Source of the DNA: Tannerellaceae bacterium
Lineage (GTDB): Bacteria > Bacteroidota > Bacteroidia > Bacteroidales > Tannerellaceae
Assembly: GCA_021201295.1 (NCBI GenBank)
Contig: JAJQFE010000026.1
Span: 1-64,000 of the forward strand
DNA length: 64,000 bases
Reading direction: 5' to 3'
The notes below the pieces were generated by a model. That model was not told the DNA's origin. It made no database searches and saw nothing but the letters and a program-made list of their open reading frames with translations. Shown here piece after piece: positions 51,961 through 61,321 of the stretch (position 1 is its first letter; each line of letters begins with the position of its first letter). A program made the translations under genes and the position numbers.

Positions 51961-51982
51961 TCACTGAAATTAATTTTTATCC

Positions 51983-52639
51983 ATGAAAACAACCCCGAAA
52001 GTACCCTTATTGTTTATTTTTATCTGTTCTGTACTGATCGCATTTCCTTCCTGTAAGAAGCAACAGTGGGGCGAACTGAAGCGGATCTGGTACAACGGAA
52101 GTTACAATCGTGATTTCAATGACCTGAATAAGCTGCATCTGGAAGCTGCGAAAGAATTAGGGATTGATCCGGTCTCTTCCCGGGAGGAAGCGGAGCATGC
52201 TTCCAGAAAAATGAAGGAGATAAAGACCAATAAGTATTACGAAGTTGAAAAATTGACCCACTCCATCCCTTACCTGGTTCCGGAAGCGGCGAAGTTGCTG
52301 GAAGATATCGGAAAGAATTTCCAGGATACGCTCTACAACCACAATGCTTCTCTTTATAAAGTCAAAGTGACCAGTGTCACTCGTACCGTAGAGAATATCC
52401 AGGGATTACAGAAAACCAATATCAATTCATCCGAAAACTCAGCCCATCTCTACGGAACCACTTTCGATATCTCCTGGGTACGCTACACCAAAATAGATGA
52501 AAAGGATACACTGGATATAGACAGCGAACGGCTGAAAATGGTCTTAGCCATGGTGCTCCGGGACCTTCAGAAAGAGGAAAGATGTTATATCAAACATGAA
52601 CGCAAACAGGGCTGTTTCCATATTACGGTAAGGAAGTAA
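51983..52639 (+). CDS. DUF5715-type lipoprotein
   Basis: 218 aa. Lipoprotein signal with lipobox cysteine (MKTTPKVPLLFIFICSVLIA, then FPSCKKQQ). The body resembles DUF5715, a Bacteroidota family with a peptidase-like fold: SSENSAHLYGTTFDISWVRY contains the His and Asp seen in D-Ala-D-Ala-carboxypeptidase-like (VanY/MEPG type) enzymes, and KQGCFHITVRK gives a final His. A peptidoglycan role is possible but unproved. Monocistronic, divergent from phoH. Confidence 0.75.
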   Translation: MKTTPKVPLLFIFICSVLIAFPSCKKQQWGELKRIWYNGSYNRDFNDLNKLHLEAAKELGIDPVSSREEAEHASRKMKEIKTNKYYEVEKLTHSIPYLVPEAAKLLEDIGKNFQDTLYNHNASLYKVKVTSVTRTVENIQGLQKTNINSSENSAHLYGTTFDISWVRYTKIDEKDTLDIDSERLKMVLAMVLRDLQKEERCYIKHERKQGCFHITVRK

Positions 52640-52776
52640 ACCGTTTTTCTGATTTTTTTGTAAAATTCTGCCGGACAGTAAGGATACTATTCTACTTTGC
52701 TCTACTTGTTAAGTCCTATGCCACAGGGAACTCTTTCCCTTGATGTATCGGACTATTCCTTTCCTGCGGGCTAAGT

Positions 52777-52868
52777 AGGTTAAACCTCCTGAGGTATAAG
52801 GTTAAAGGTCTTGATGTTTAACCTTATACGTCAGGATCTTTAACCTTGTAGTCCCTGACCTTTAACCT
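52777..52868. repeat. Nested inverted repeats of AGGTTAAA
   Basis: Five copies of AGGTTAAA in 92 nt: two forward (52777, 52799) and three reverse (52817, 52839, 52861). The inner pair forms a 19-bp inverted repeat with one mismatch (52788-52806 and 52817-52835, 10-nt loop). Outer pairs also match (AGTAGGTTAAA with TTTAACCTACT; GGTTAAAGGTC with GACCTTTAACC). Confidence 0.8.
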
Positions 52869-53015
52869 ACTTCTTCTTATCCTTTGGATGAGTCAGGTTG
52901 CCGTTTAGGGAAAAAATAGCAGAGGAAAGGAAACAGTTCCACCCGGGCCTACCCTATAGAAATGATGGTATACTATGGACTATGCAGTTATATGGCGGTT
53001 TGTGGTTTGAAATGG

Positions 53016-53065
53016 GGTGACGGAAAGGGTGACGGAAACTTTTCAGTCACCTCTTCAGTCACCTC
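53016..53065. repeat. Tandem and inverted TGAC repeats
   Basis: The left arm holds two direct copies of GGTGACGGAAA (53016-53026 and 53028-53038). The right arm holds CAGTCACCTC twice (53044-53053 and 53056-53065), the approximate reverse complement. Arms are 24 nt with about five mismatches. A further GGTGACGAATGACTGAAA follows near 53113. Confidence 0.7.
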
Positions 53066-53325
53066 ATTTATTAGGATTAACCTGTTTGTTATCAGTTGAT
53101 TAGTTGGAGAAAGGTGACGAATGACTGAAAAAAACAAAAAACTATTAGTATAAAAAATAAACGGGCAAGGGAAAAAATACCCTACAAGATGAATGTACAG
53201 ATTGCGTAGAAAGATCAGAAAATCACAGGTCCATTTTCCTGACGTATGGAAAAAATAGCTCTCTGAGAATCTGTTCTTTCTGCGCGATCTGTAGGCTGAT
53301 TTTCAACTATCCGGTCAACCGGAAG

Positions 53326-53806
53326 TTATTTCAGTTCGATATCCAGCGTGAAGTAGCCGCTCCAGGGTTTACCTCCCCTGTCATTCTCGTCAATGATCAG
53401 GGAATAGATCCCGTCCCGGGGCAACTCATAGGTCAGTTCCCGTCCAAAAGGACCGACGGTAGCGTTGTCCGGTAATACGATCTCGGCAATATGGAGATTC
53501 GCATCGGGGTCCGCTGAGGTGATCTGGGCGGTTAATGTGGTATAGTGAAACGGTTCTATTTCCACTTTTACTTTTTGATCGGCATATTTATAGATGTCTA
53601 TACTACCCTTTCCTTCTATAATATCCGGATGGACAATCTCCGGAATGGAACCCATATCTTCCGGAAAGCCTGTATTGTAGCCCTGTTCCAGATCTTCTTC
53701 ATTGATATAATCATAATCTCTTGCGGTGTTTTTTCGTTTTTACTGAAAAATTGCAGGAGGACCCTATCAACAAAGCCAATGCTATTATTCCATATTTTAT
53801 TTTCAT
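53326..53806 (-). pseudogene. Small lipoprotein of the fimbrillin cluster, frameshifted
   Basis: A start at 53804-53806 opens a lipoprotein signal (MKIKYGIIALALLIGSSCNF) in one frame, which ends soon at TGA. The likely mature protein continues in the next frame (TARDYDYINEEDLEQGYN, then a beta-rich domain ending SGYFTLDIELK). Removing one A from the A6 run at 53729-53734 joins them; the total length of 481 nt is one base over 160 codons. The domain is not one I recognise. The gene is last in the fimbrillin block, so a fimbrial accessory part is possible. A sequencing error in the run would also explain it. Confidence 0.7.
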
Positions 53807-53831
53807 AGCTTATTCATTAAAATCAACAGGT

Positions 53832-54902
53832 TTAAAAATAACTGCTCAGGTCGATAATGGTGGTTCCCAATACGATAGGAGTGTCCAGTCTGGTATCGTT
53901 TTGAGCGGTTATAATATGAATGATCGTACGGCCCGCCGGTTTTCCGGTATACTCTCCCTGGGCATCGAAAACAATCGTCTGTTCTAACCCATTGTCAAAA
54001 AACAGAGTGGCTGACTCACCGGCCGGTCCCCGGAATGTCTGGTAGGAGGTTTCACTGGTGTAATCACCGGAGATCCCGGGACCGGTGGCCCAGTTCTGGA
54101 TCATGATCTCTGCCAGTGCCAGTTCCAGTCCCTGAAGGGTAAAACAGTAGCAGGTATTAACGGCCGTATTAGTGATCTTGTCTATTGTCGTCTGGAAATA
54201 ATTGGCTCCTCCGGTGGTGCTTACCCGTATGACCGGGGAACTGCTTCCTACCGGAATAATCAGCAGGTATTCCGGTAGTGTGGTTCCGGAGACTTCGTAA
54301 GGTTCATAGGTGACATTGTCTATTTCGACACTTACCGAGCTCAGTTCTGTCCCATCTATATCTGCCAGCCGGAAATCCAGCATGCTATGGGCATGTTTTA
54401 CCTCAATTTCAGGAATATGTGCCGGATAGACCGTAATGGAAGTGTCCCCGTTCTCTATCAGCACATCCTGGTCCAGAATATCTGTGGACTGATCCGGGTC
54501 AATGGTGGTCCATCCCGCCGGATGCAGGTTTACCTGCACCTCCTGCTGGGTATAGTTTGGGAAAAAGATATCTGTTGTAGGTATCCAGTAACTGTTTCCG
54601 CTATCCCAGGTAAAGGTGCCACTTTGTGACCCGAAGGATCCGTCTGCATTATAGATGATTACATCCAGCTCCCAGGTTTCCCGCCCTGTCAGGGTGCCGG
54701 TCGGATCATTTTCCGTATTGACTACATAGTCGGAGGTAGCCCGGCTGGAAGGAGTGGTCGTTACCGGCTCCTGTAAAGTGAGCGCTATCCCTTCCAGTAG
54801 CACCTGTTCATCAGCAGTATCCTCAGTCCGGGTACTGTCTGAGCAGCCGGTTACCAAACCAATGGTACAGGCATATAGTATTGAACGGATATATATTTTC
54901 AT
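53832..54902 (-). CDS. Fimbrillin-family lipoprotein
   Basis: 356 aa from the ATG at 54900-54902 (MKIYIRSILYACTIGLVTGC, lipobox Cys at 20). A longer start at 54929 overlaps the upstream stop. Features of FimA/Mfa-type proteins: a Thr/Ser-rich N-terminal segment, a central HAHSMLDFRLADIDG-like strand (the usual site of the HxxSKL motif), and a beta-rich C-terminus. Such proteins are exported as lipoproteins and assembled after proteolytic trimming. Could also be an anchor or tip subunit. Confidence 0.8.
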   Translation of the reverse strand: MKIYIRSILYACTIGLVTGCSDSTRTEDTADEQVLLEGIALTLQEPVTTTPSSRATSDYVVNTENDPTGTLTGRETWELDVIIYNADGSFGSQSGTFTWDSGNSYWIPTTDIFFPNYTQQEVQVNLHPAGWTTIDPDQSTDILDQDVLIENGDTSITVYPAHIPEIEVKHAHSMLDFRLADIDGTELSSVSVEIDNVTYEPYEVSGTTLPEYLLIIPVGSSSPVIRVSTTGGANYFQTTIDKITNTAVNTCYCFTLQGLELALAEIMIQNWATGPGISGDYTSETSYQTFRGPAGESATLFFDNGLEQTIVFDAQGEYTGKPAGRTIIHIITAQNDTRLDTPIVLGTTIIDLSSYF

Positions 54903-54928
54903 TTTCCTATCTGATTTACTGATATACA

Positions 54929-56080
54929 TTATTCAAAAAGCTGCAGGGTTTCTGTCCCGTTATAGGGCAGTTCCGTCACGGGTGATCCCTGATATATGAT
55001 CGTTCCGGTAAAAGTGTCGGCAGGAATTGGAATATAGAGTTCCGCATACTCTGCTGTCATTTCAAAATCATCTGCTAGCGTATAGGTGAGCGTGGGCCAT
55101 TGGATCGTACTTCCGTCTGTGTAGTGGCGGATCACGTACGATACGGTGATTAGCTGCACCGGTGTATGGATGATATAGTCTCCCATTTCTCCCTCATCCG
55201 GCAGGTGGAAAGGGACACCGATCCCATCTTCCGTTTCCCCGGTTCCCTGATAGAAAGTGCCTAAGAACACATACATATCCGTGTTGTATCCCTGGGAAAC
55301 CAGTGTGACCAGATATCTTTTTCCGGCCTCTAAGGTCATATCCACTGTGTCCAACAGGATAGAGTAGCGGGAACTGTTGTCCTGTACCTTTAAACTACCG
55401 ATGATCTGGTTTGCCTCGGACACTAATTGGGTGCCATCTTTCAACAGCAGGGAGGCCCGTCCGTTTTCATTCTGGCAATAGGCGTAGCAGGCTGTTTCCT
55501 GTCCGTCTACCCGCAGGTCTAAGATCAGCTCTTCGATGGCCATCCCCTGGGCATTCTGTCCTGCCAGTTCAAATTCCAGCAGGCAGTTGTTGTGGTTGAA
55601 GTGCAGCGGAACCGGCACGTCTGTTGCCATGACTCCGGATACGCTGGCGGTAGCCAGTAGCCAGTCGGCTTCCCGGTAGTTCTCTTCTTCGCGCTGGTCT
55701 GCAATAAATCCTCCGGTATTGATTGCATTGATGGGCCATTCCGCTTCTAAGGTAAGGATATAGGAATCATCTAAGGGGAAATAGTAGGGAGGATTTCCCC
55801 TGAACACTCCGTCGTCCTGATAGACGTAGGTCAGTGTTTCTTCTGCAGCCCCTGACTGACTACTCCGGAGGGTTACCTTGAGTTGATCTCCGGTCTTGAA
55901 AAAGGTATTGGCTTCTCCTTTGGTTGTCACATCCACCAGATCTTCCATTGTCACAGAAAAGGCAAGTTCTCCGGAGGTTGTTCCGGGGAGGACCTGATCC
56001 TCTTCTCCCTCTCCGCAGGCGAACAGGACAAAGCTGATCGCCACTGCGGTGAATCTGATTATATATTGATAATATTTCAT
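54929..56080 (-). CDS. Fimbrillin-family lipoprotein
   Basis: 383 aa. Lipoprotein signal (MKYYQYIIRFTAVAISFVLF, then ACGEGEED). It has the fimbrillin layout: KTGDQLKVTLRS, then GNPPYYFPLDDSYILTLEAE, PLHFNHNNCLLEFELAGQ at the position of the HxxSKL strand, and a beta-rich C-terminal half with LTLEAGKRYLVTLVSQ. Located between two other fimbrillin genes, starting 27 nt before the next gene's start region. Intact. Confidence 0.82.
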   Translation of the reverse strand: MKYYQYIIRFTAVAISFVLFACGEGEEDQVLPGTTSGELAFSVTMEDLVDVTTKGEANTFFKTGDQLKVTLRSSQSGAAEETLTYVYQDDGVFRGNPPYYFPLDDSYILTLEAEWPINAINTGGFIADQREEENYREADWLLATASVSGVMATDVPVPLHFNHNNCLLEFELAGQNAQGMAIEELILDLRVDGQETACYAYCQNENGRASLLLKDGTQLVSEANQIIGSLKVQDNSSRYSILLDTVDMTLEAGKRYLVTLVSQGYNTDMYVFLGTFYQGTGETEDGIGVPFHLPDEGEMGDYIIHTPVQLITVSYVIRHYTDGSTIQWPTLTYTLADDFEMTAEYAELYIPIPADTFTGTIIYQGSPVTELPYNGTETLQLFE

Positions 56081-56208
56081 TTGATCCTGATTTTTAAGGT
56101 TTACCTTCTTTCCCAGTGGAGTGAAGGATAATCTGTCGTTCCGGCCGTTCCCATGTTATACCAGTAGCTATTGGAGGCATAGTCTGTCCAGGAGACCACG
56201 TTGATCGG

Positions 56209-58041
56209 TCAGATCCCGGAGTAGGTCACCCAGCCGGATGGCCAGGAAGAGCTGCTTAACAGGGATACGCCGCTGTTGTCATCCGGTGCGGCTGCAAAAC
56301 AATCCACTATGCCGGCGCCGGAGGTGAACTGGGTTCCCTGGTTGGCAAAGCCCTGCCAGATGTCTGTTTCCAGTTGCACGGGTGTTCCTGTGCTGTTATC
56401 GGTTTCATAGCCTGTGGCTGTGATATCATCTGCTTCGATGGTGGTGTAGCAACGGGTGATATAATATTCATTGAGTCCGCAGAATCCGCCTACTTTGGCT
56501 CCTTCGTTGGAAGCAGGGTCTCCGCTGTTGACTGAGAGGGTTCCTCCCAGGGAGTAGGTATCCCAGACTAACCCATAATAATTATTCCCGTTCGGTTTGT
56601 CTCCTACCATGCCACAGACTGTACCTACCCGTGGATAGGTTCCGGTCACGGTGATAGTCGGATTTTCCACCCGGCAGGCGATGATCTGGGAAGTAGTATT
56701 GGTGATCTCTCCCAGCATTTCCCCTAAAATAGCCTCTCTGACTACGTCTGACAGGTTGGGTGGCAGGGAGATATTGGCATACAGGGAGGCTAACTCCTCG
56801 CTGGACAGTTCATTATTTACCCGTCCGCACAGGGCTCCGACGTAGCAGGTGTCACTGGCGGAGATCGTAATCACCGGATCGATCAGGTTGACCTCTTTCA
56901 CGATGGAATTACCGGTAATCTTACCGAACAGCCCTGCTGTGTTCCCATTCATGGACGTAATGTTCAGGTTGCTGATGCTGTGTCCTCCTCCGTCGTAGGT
57001 GGAGTTCAGGATGGACAGCGGAGTGAAGGCACCTGCTCCTGACATATCAATGTCACACACCTGGTAGACGGCCGAGTTCGTCAGACTCACTTCCTGTAGG
57101 GTCACGGCATCGTTGATGAGCGTTTCGGAAGTGGGAATAAAGGATTCTCCGGTAGTCATGTTATAGCCGTAGCGGTACACTCGCTGTTCCTGTGTGTTGA
57201 TTGTCTCTGTAGCCAGCAGCGTGAAATCCCCGTTTTTAAACAACACTTCATTCCGGTCAATGGTCAGGTTCAGCTCATCCGTACGCCATAAATAGGCAAT
57301 GTATTTACGGACATGCATGCCTCCGATGGTGTTCTGTTGCGGGATGATCTGGTCTACCCAGGCTGCCCATGTCCCTTTGGTGGGATCGGTGTTGTCTACC
57401 GGGTCTAATGCCGGAAGGACTTTCAGGTCCGGGTTCCCGTCGTTGAAATCACTGACGTTTTCACTGACGAGAATGATCTCCATTTTGAAGGTATGCTTCG
57501 GATACAGCGTAATGGAAATATAATAGGCATTCGTCGGATTGGCAGTCGTCTCTCCCCGGTATGGAATATAGGTCTGTTCGCTATAGTTCATTTGGGTGAT
57601 CGGATACTGCTCTTCGTCTGTTTTAGAGGTGAAATCGGGTGCATCTGCATTATAAGGATAAAAAGCCACAAGGGTCATCTCATCATAAATGAAGATATTT
57701 TTGTTGGTGTCGGTAGCCGGAACCAATTTACCGTCTACGATTTCACATTCCATATTCCGGATATAGGGTTTGGACAGGTCTCCCTGTGAATAGTCGGAGG
57801 TGTAATACATACATAATCCGACGTTGTGAAGGCCGCTCTGTCCTACATAATTGATGCTATCTACCACGGGTAATTCCGTCACCCGGGTGTTTACGCCCAG
57901 GCCTACGTATATGCCGGCTATAGCTCCTTCTGTGATTTCTCCCGGAATGAATTCATCCTGTTCATCCGTACAGGAGGGGCAGCACAGGCAGGTGATGATC
58001 AGTATATATAATGCTGAAAATGAATGGGTCTTTTTCATCAT
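56209..58041 (-). CDS. Fimbrillin-like lipoprotein with GLUG-type repeats, ending early at TGA
   Basis: 610 aa. Lipoprotein signal (MMKKTHSFSALYILIITCLC, mature Cys in CPSCTDE). N-terminal fimbrillin domain (LYPKHTFKMEIILVSENVSD), then a region of GLUG-type repeats from about 360 (STYDGGGHSISNLNITSMNG, AGLFGKITG, YVGALCGRVNN, RVGTVCGMVGD). The stop TGA at 56209-56211 is followed in frame by 35 plausible codons (INVVSWTDYASNSYWYNMG, ending YPSLHWERR) and TAA at 56101. That tail resembles the normal C-terminus of such proteins, so the TGA is probably premature. A large surface adhesin is likely. Confidence 0.8.
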   Translation of the reverse strand: MMKKTHSFSALYILIITCLCCPSCTDEQDEFIPGEITEGAIAGIYVGLGVNTRVTELPVVDSINYVGQSGLHNVGLCMYYTSDYSQGDLSKPYIRNMECEIVDGKLVPATDTNKNIFIYDEMTLVAFYPYNADAPDFTSKTDEEQYPITQMNYSEQTYIPYRGETTANPTNAYYISITLYPKHTFKMEIILVSENVSDFNDGNPDLKVLPALDPVDNTDPTKGTWAAWVDQIIPQQNTIGGMHVRKYIAYLWRTDELNLTIDRNEVLFKNGDFTLLATETINTQEQRVYRYGYNMTTGESFIPTSETLINDAVTLQEVSLTNSAVYQVCDIDMSGAGAFTPLSILNSTYDGGGHSISNLNITSMNGNTAGLFGKITGNSIVKEVNLIDPVITISASDTCYVGALCGRVNNELSSEELASLYANISLPPNLSDVVREAILGEMLGEITNTTSQIIACRVENPTITVTGTYPRVGTVCGMVGDKPNGNNYYGLVWDTYSLGGTLSVNSGDPASNEGAKVGGFCGLNEYYITRCYTTIEADDITATGYETDNSTGTPVQLETDIWQGFANQGTQFTSGAGIVDCFAAAPDDNSGVSLLSSSSWPSGWVTYSGI

Positions 58042-58059
58042 ATCCTCTTTGATTTATTT

Positions 58060-60210
58060 TTAATTTGTTTTGATAGGAGTGGGCCATACGCTTCCGGTCG
58101 TTTCCTGATCCACTATAAACTCATACTGAGTTCCCCAGTCTGTTGTTGCCAGTGCATCGTTCAGATACTGCAGGGTCTCGTCCACATCTGTTTCGTACCC
58201 GGTCTGTCGGCGTAATCTTTCCGCGCTGGCTGCTGCTACGATACCGGTGAAGCCTACCGTTCCGGAGCCTATGGCGGATTCCGATCCTCCGATTATTTTG
58301 GCGGCTGTTCCTACCAGCCAGTAGGCTGTGAAGATCACAAAGGTACCGGTTGAACTGGTGGTAGTCCCGATAATTCCTCCTAATGTAGCTGCATTCCGGC
58401 TGAGTGTTCCCGTATTGACACAGGCCACAAAGGCATTATTTCCCGTGTTCTCATTCTCTCCGCAGATACCTCCCAGAATGGTGGACGTCATTTCAGTTTC
58501 CAGGTTTCCGGAATTTACACAACCGATTACTTCTCCTATACTTTCGTTCCGGCCACATATCCCCCCCGGCCACTCCGGTCATATCTATGATCCGGGCTTC
58601 GTTAATGCAGGCAACCAGTGTCCCGGCATTGACTGCACAGATGGAACCGGCTACGGACTCCCCGGATGCGTTAATCCGTCCGGATGCGATGTGCAGGTTT
58701 CGGATGGTTCCCTCATTCCTAAGTACTAAGGCTGCTCCTGTCATAATCAGGTTGTTGACTTTGAAACCGTTCCCGTCATAGGTCCCTTCAAAGGTTGCCA
58801 ACGGACCTAACGGAGCACTGTCTGAGAAGTGCAGACGGTCTACGTCAATATCATTTGCCTGTTTGTAATGGCTGGTAAGGTCTTTGGCGATGTTGAAGAC
58901 CTGCACGGGTGTCCGGATCAGGTAGGGATTGCTTTCCGAAGCCGGCAATGACGTATCTTCCGGTTTCATCCCTCCTACGGACAGGGTCAACGTCAGTGTG
59001 GAAAGGGTGGGATTATAGGTATAGTTATCCGGTTCTTCCGTAAGTAACCGGCCTAAGGTGGTATATAAAGCCACGGAGTCTACGGTTTCATTCGGTAAGG
59101 TGACAAACCCTATGTTGCCGTTTTCCAGGCGGGCTCCCACATATTCCTTTCCACTGGCTGTCCACAGGACTGTTTTGATGATACTATCCGCATCTGTATT
59201 CTCATAGGCTCCCAGATCCAACGCTAATTCATACGGTGTATAGGAAATATCATCCGGGACAACTTCTGTGGCGTTCCACTCTACCTGTTTCAGGGTGATG
59301 GCCTGCACTTCTAACCGGCGAATGCTGAAAGTCAGGGTATAGGCATAGCCTGGAACCAGTATTCCGTCTGTATTTCCATCCTGGAAAGTAATCTGGTAAT
59401 TGGCCAGGTCTGCGACGTTGCGGTGTAATCATCGATCTGTAATGAATTTAATGTTTTGCCCACCAGGTTCGCTCCGCTGGGAACCAGATAGTTGATCCCT
59501 TCTTTGACCGTGTAGGCTCCGGCCAGTGTCGTCGCCATGGTAGCGGAAGTTTCACTACCTGTTACAGGAGCTAAAGCTGTGATGGGATAGACTCCTGTCG
59601 CATAGACTCCATCCATGGTGAATGAAACGGTGGTAGGCGGCGGATCCACATATTTCGGTGTTTCCGTACTATCTACCAGAATGATCACTTCCAGTTGGGT
59701 CATGACATGCCGGAACTGGAGGATAACAGCCGGATCTTCCGAGGTTCCCGGTGTTCCTTCTCCTTCTGTGGCCAGGGTGGACAGGTCACTGTTCCGGTAT
59801 CCCTGATTACTCAGGATCGCATCATTCACCGGATCCTGTCCGGCTGCCAGGGAGATATATCCATTGTTGTCCGCTTCGCCGGTATAGGCAAAAAATCGGA
59901 TTTCATGGTCTTCGATTGGATAGAAAGGAGAGCTTCCCGTGAAGCTTAATGAATGCGGTGTGGATGCTTCCAGACCATTGGGTGCCGTAATGGCTGTCTG
60001 GCTGATATAGGTTTGGGTCGGATCTGCTGCTACGACTGCCTGCAGATAGAGATCCGGATGATCAGCAGCACTGGCACGGGTCGTTAATCCGGACAGCGTG
60101 ATCGCTCCTTCTCCGGGCGACAGGCTGTTGTCCTGTATGTCATCAGAGCAGGAGGTCTGGCTGAACAAAAAGACTCCTAAAAGTCCTGTTATATATAGTT
60201 TTAGTCTCAT
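58060..60210 (-). pseudogene. Fimbrillin-like lipoprotein with GLUG-type repeats, two frameshifts
   Basis: Lipoprotein signal MRLKLYITGLLGVFLFSQTS then CSDD. The frame begins as a fimbrillin domain (FRHVMTQLEVIILVDSTE, EGINYLVPSGANLVGKTL). Near 59427-59432 it shifts: the expected continuation ANYQITFQDGNTDGILVPGY lies one frame over and leads into EVQAITLKQVEWNATEVVPD and GLUG-type repeats. A second shift lies in the C7 run at 58561-58567; with six C the frame joins GVAGGICGRNESIGEVIG to the last part. The total of 2151 nt equals 717 codons, so the two shifts cancel in length. Between them the product is out of frame. Confidence 0.8.
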
Positions 60211-60221
60211 AATCCTGTTCT

Positions 60222-61307
60222 TTATTTAATTCCTATCACATAATTCCCCTGGTCCTCCCAGTCGGTAAGCTGTCCCAGGAGAACGATTAAATTATCCGGT
60301 TGCTGTACGGTAGTTCCTATCACGGTGAAGGTGAGTATGGTATGTACACCCCGTTCAAACGTGATGGAACCTGAGGTCGTCAGGTTTTTGAATGAACTGA
60401 TCGGATAAATACTGTCGAATTCAAAATAGCCGTCGGACAGTTTCACACGGAGGGTCGTTTCATCCTGTGTTCCCGGAAACAGGAACAGGTCCTGGCTGAA
60501 AGAGTTGCTGATGAAATCTGTCGTCTGGTTGATCAATGTATAGGTAAACGTATCTACCGGATGTAAGGATAATCCGTTGTCACCTGCTAACAGATCCAGA
60601 TGAGCAGACTTATAGGCATTTTTCAGTACGAGTTCTTCCAAACGTATATCCGGGTTAACGGTGTCATTCCCTACAAACTGGATGGTGATTTTACTCAGTG
60701 CATGACGGAATTCTCCTAAGTTCACCAAGCTGTCCAGCTTGGAATGGGGAACAGCGACACTGTCTGTGGCGTATAACACATCCGGCATATCCGTATCCGT
60801 CAGTGTCAGTTCCAGTCCCTGACGGTCGGCATCCAGTACTACCGTACTGTTATTTGCCGGCGGACTGTAGGCTAAAAAGACTAACTGGCTTCCGTCAAAC
60901 GGATAATATTTAATATCTCCGCCGGGCCATGAAAAGTAAAATATTCCGTCTGTATCCTGGCGGGTGGCCGTTGCTGTGGTGTTATCGATATCTGCATAAG
61001 AGGTCCAGTCTGTGGTCCCTCCGGTATATTCTGCCGCAATTACTCCTATTTCCTGATGATTGGGAAAATCGGATACGGCACGTGTAATGACACATGATTC
61101 CAGTCCTTTTCCCCGCAAAAGAATGCTTCCCGGTTCTGTGACTTCAGGAGTTTCGGGATCGGGACTTTCCGGGTCTGGATCTTCTGTCCCGGGAACTTCT
61201 GTTCCCGGGGTGTTGCCGTTGCCCTCCTGCTCCTGCAGGTCATCATTGGTGTTACATCCCTGGAAAAGGAGGACAACGGATAGTAAAATAATATGGAAAC
61301 TTTTCAT
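60222..61307 (-). CDS. Fimbrillin-family lipoprotein with Pro/Glu-rich spacer
   Basis: 361 aa. Lipoprotein signal (MKSFHIILLSVVLLFQGCNT, Cys at 18). A low-complexity Pro/Glu/Thr spacer follows (about 33-58, repeats of PGTE, DPD, SPDPETPE), probably holding the domain off the membrane. Then a fimbrillin domain: FSWPGGDIKYYPFDGSQLVF, LGEFRHALSKITIQFVG (the HxxSKI motif) and FERGVHTILTFTVIG near the end, with QLTDWEDQGNY closing. Intact. Confidence 0.85.
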   Translation of the reverse strand: MKSFHIILLSVVLLFQGCNTNDDLQEQEGNGNTPGTEVPGTEDPDPESPDPETPEVTEPGSILLRGKGLESCVITRAVSDFPNHQEIGVIAAEYTGGTTDWTSYADIDNTTATATRQDTDGIFYFSWPGGDIKYYPFDGSQLVFLAYSPPANNSTVVLDADRQGLELTLTDTDMPDVLYATDSVAVPHSKLDSLVNLGEFRHALSKITIQFVGNDTVNPDIRLEELVLKNAYKSAHLDLLAGDNGLSLHPVDTFTYTLINQTTDFISNSFSQDLFLFPGTQDETTLRVKLSDGYFEFDSIYPISSFKNLTTSGSITFERGVHTILTFTVIGTTVQQPDNLIVLLGQLTDWEDQGNYVIGIK

Positions 61308-61321
61308 ATCTATCTACTGGT

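Larger units (their letters stand above)
52640..53325. other. Gene-free region with clustered short repeats
   Basis: About 690 nt with no supportable gene on either strand. It holds two separate repeat clusters (52777-52868 and 53016-53065). The right end would carry the terminator of the fimbrillin operon; no simple hairpin with a T run was found next to 53326. Confidence 0.6.
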
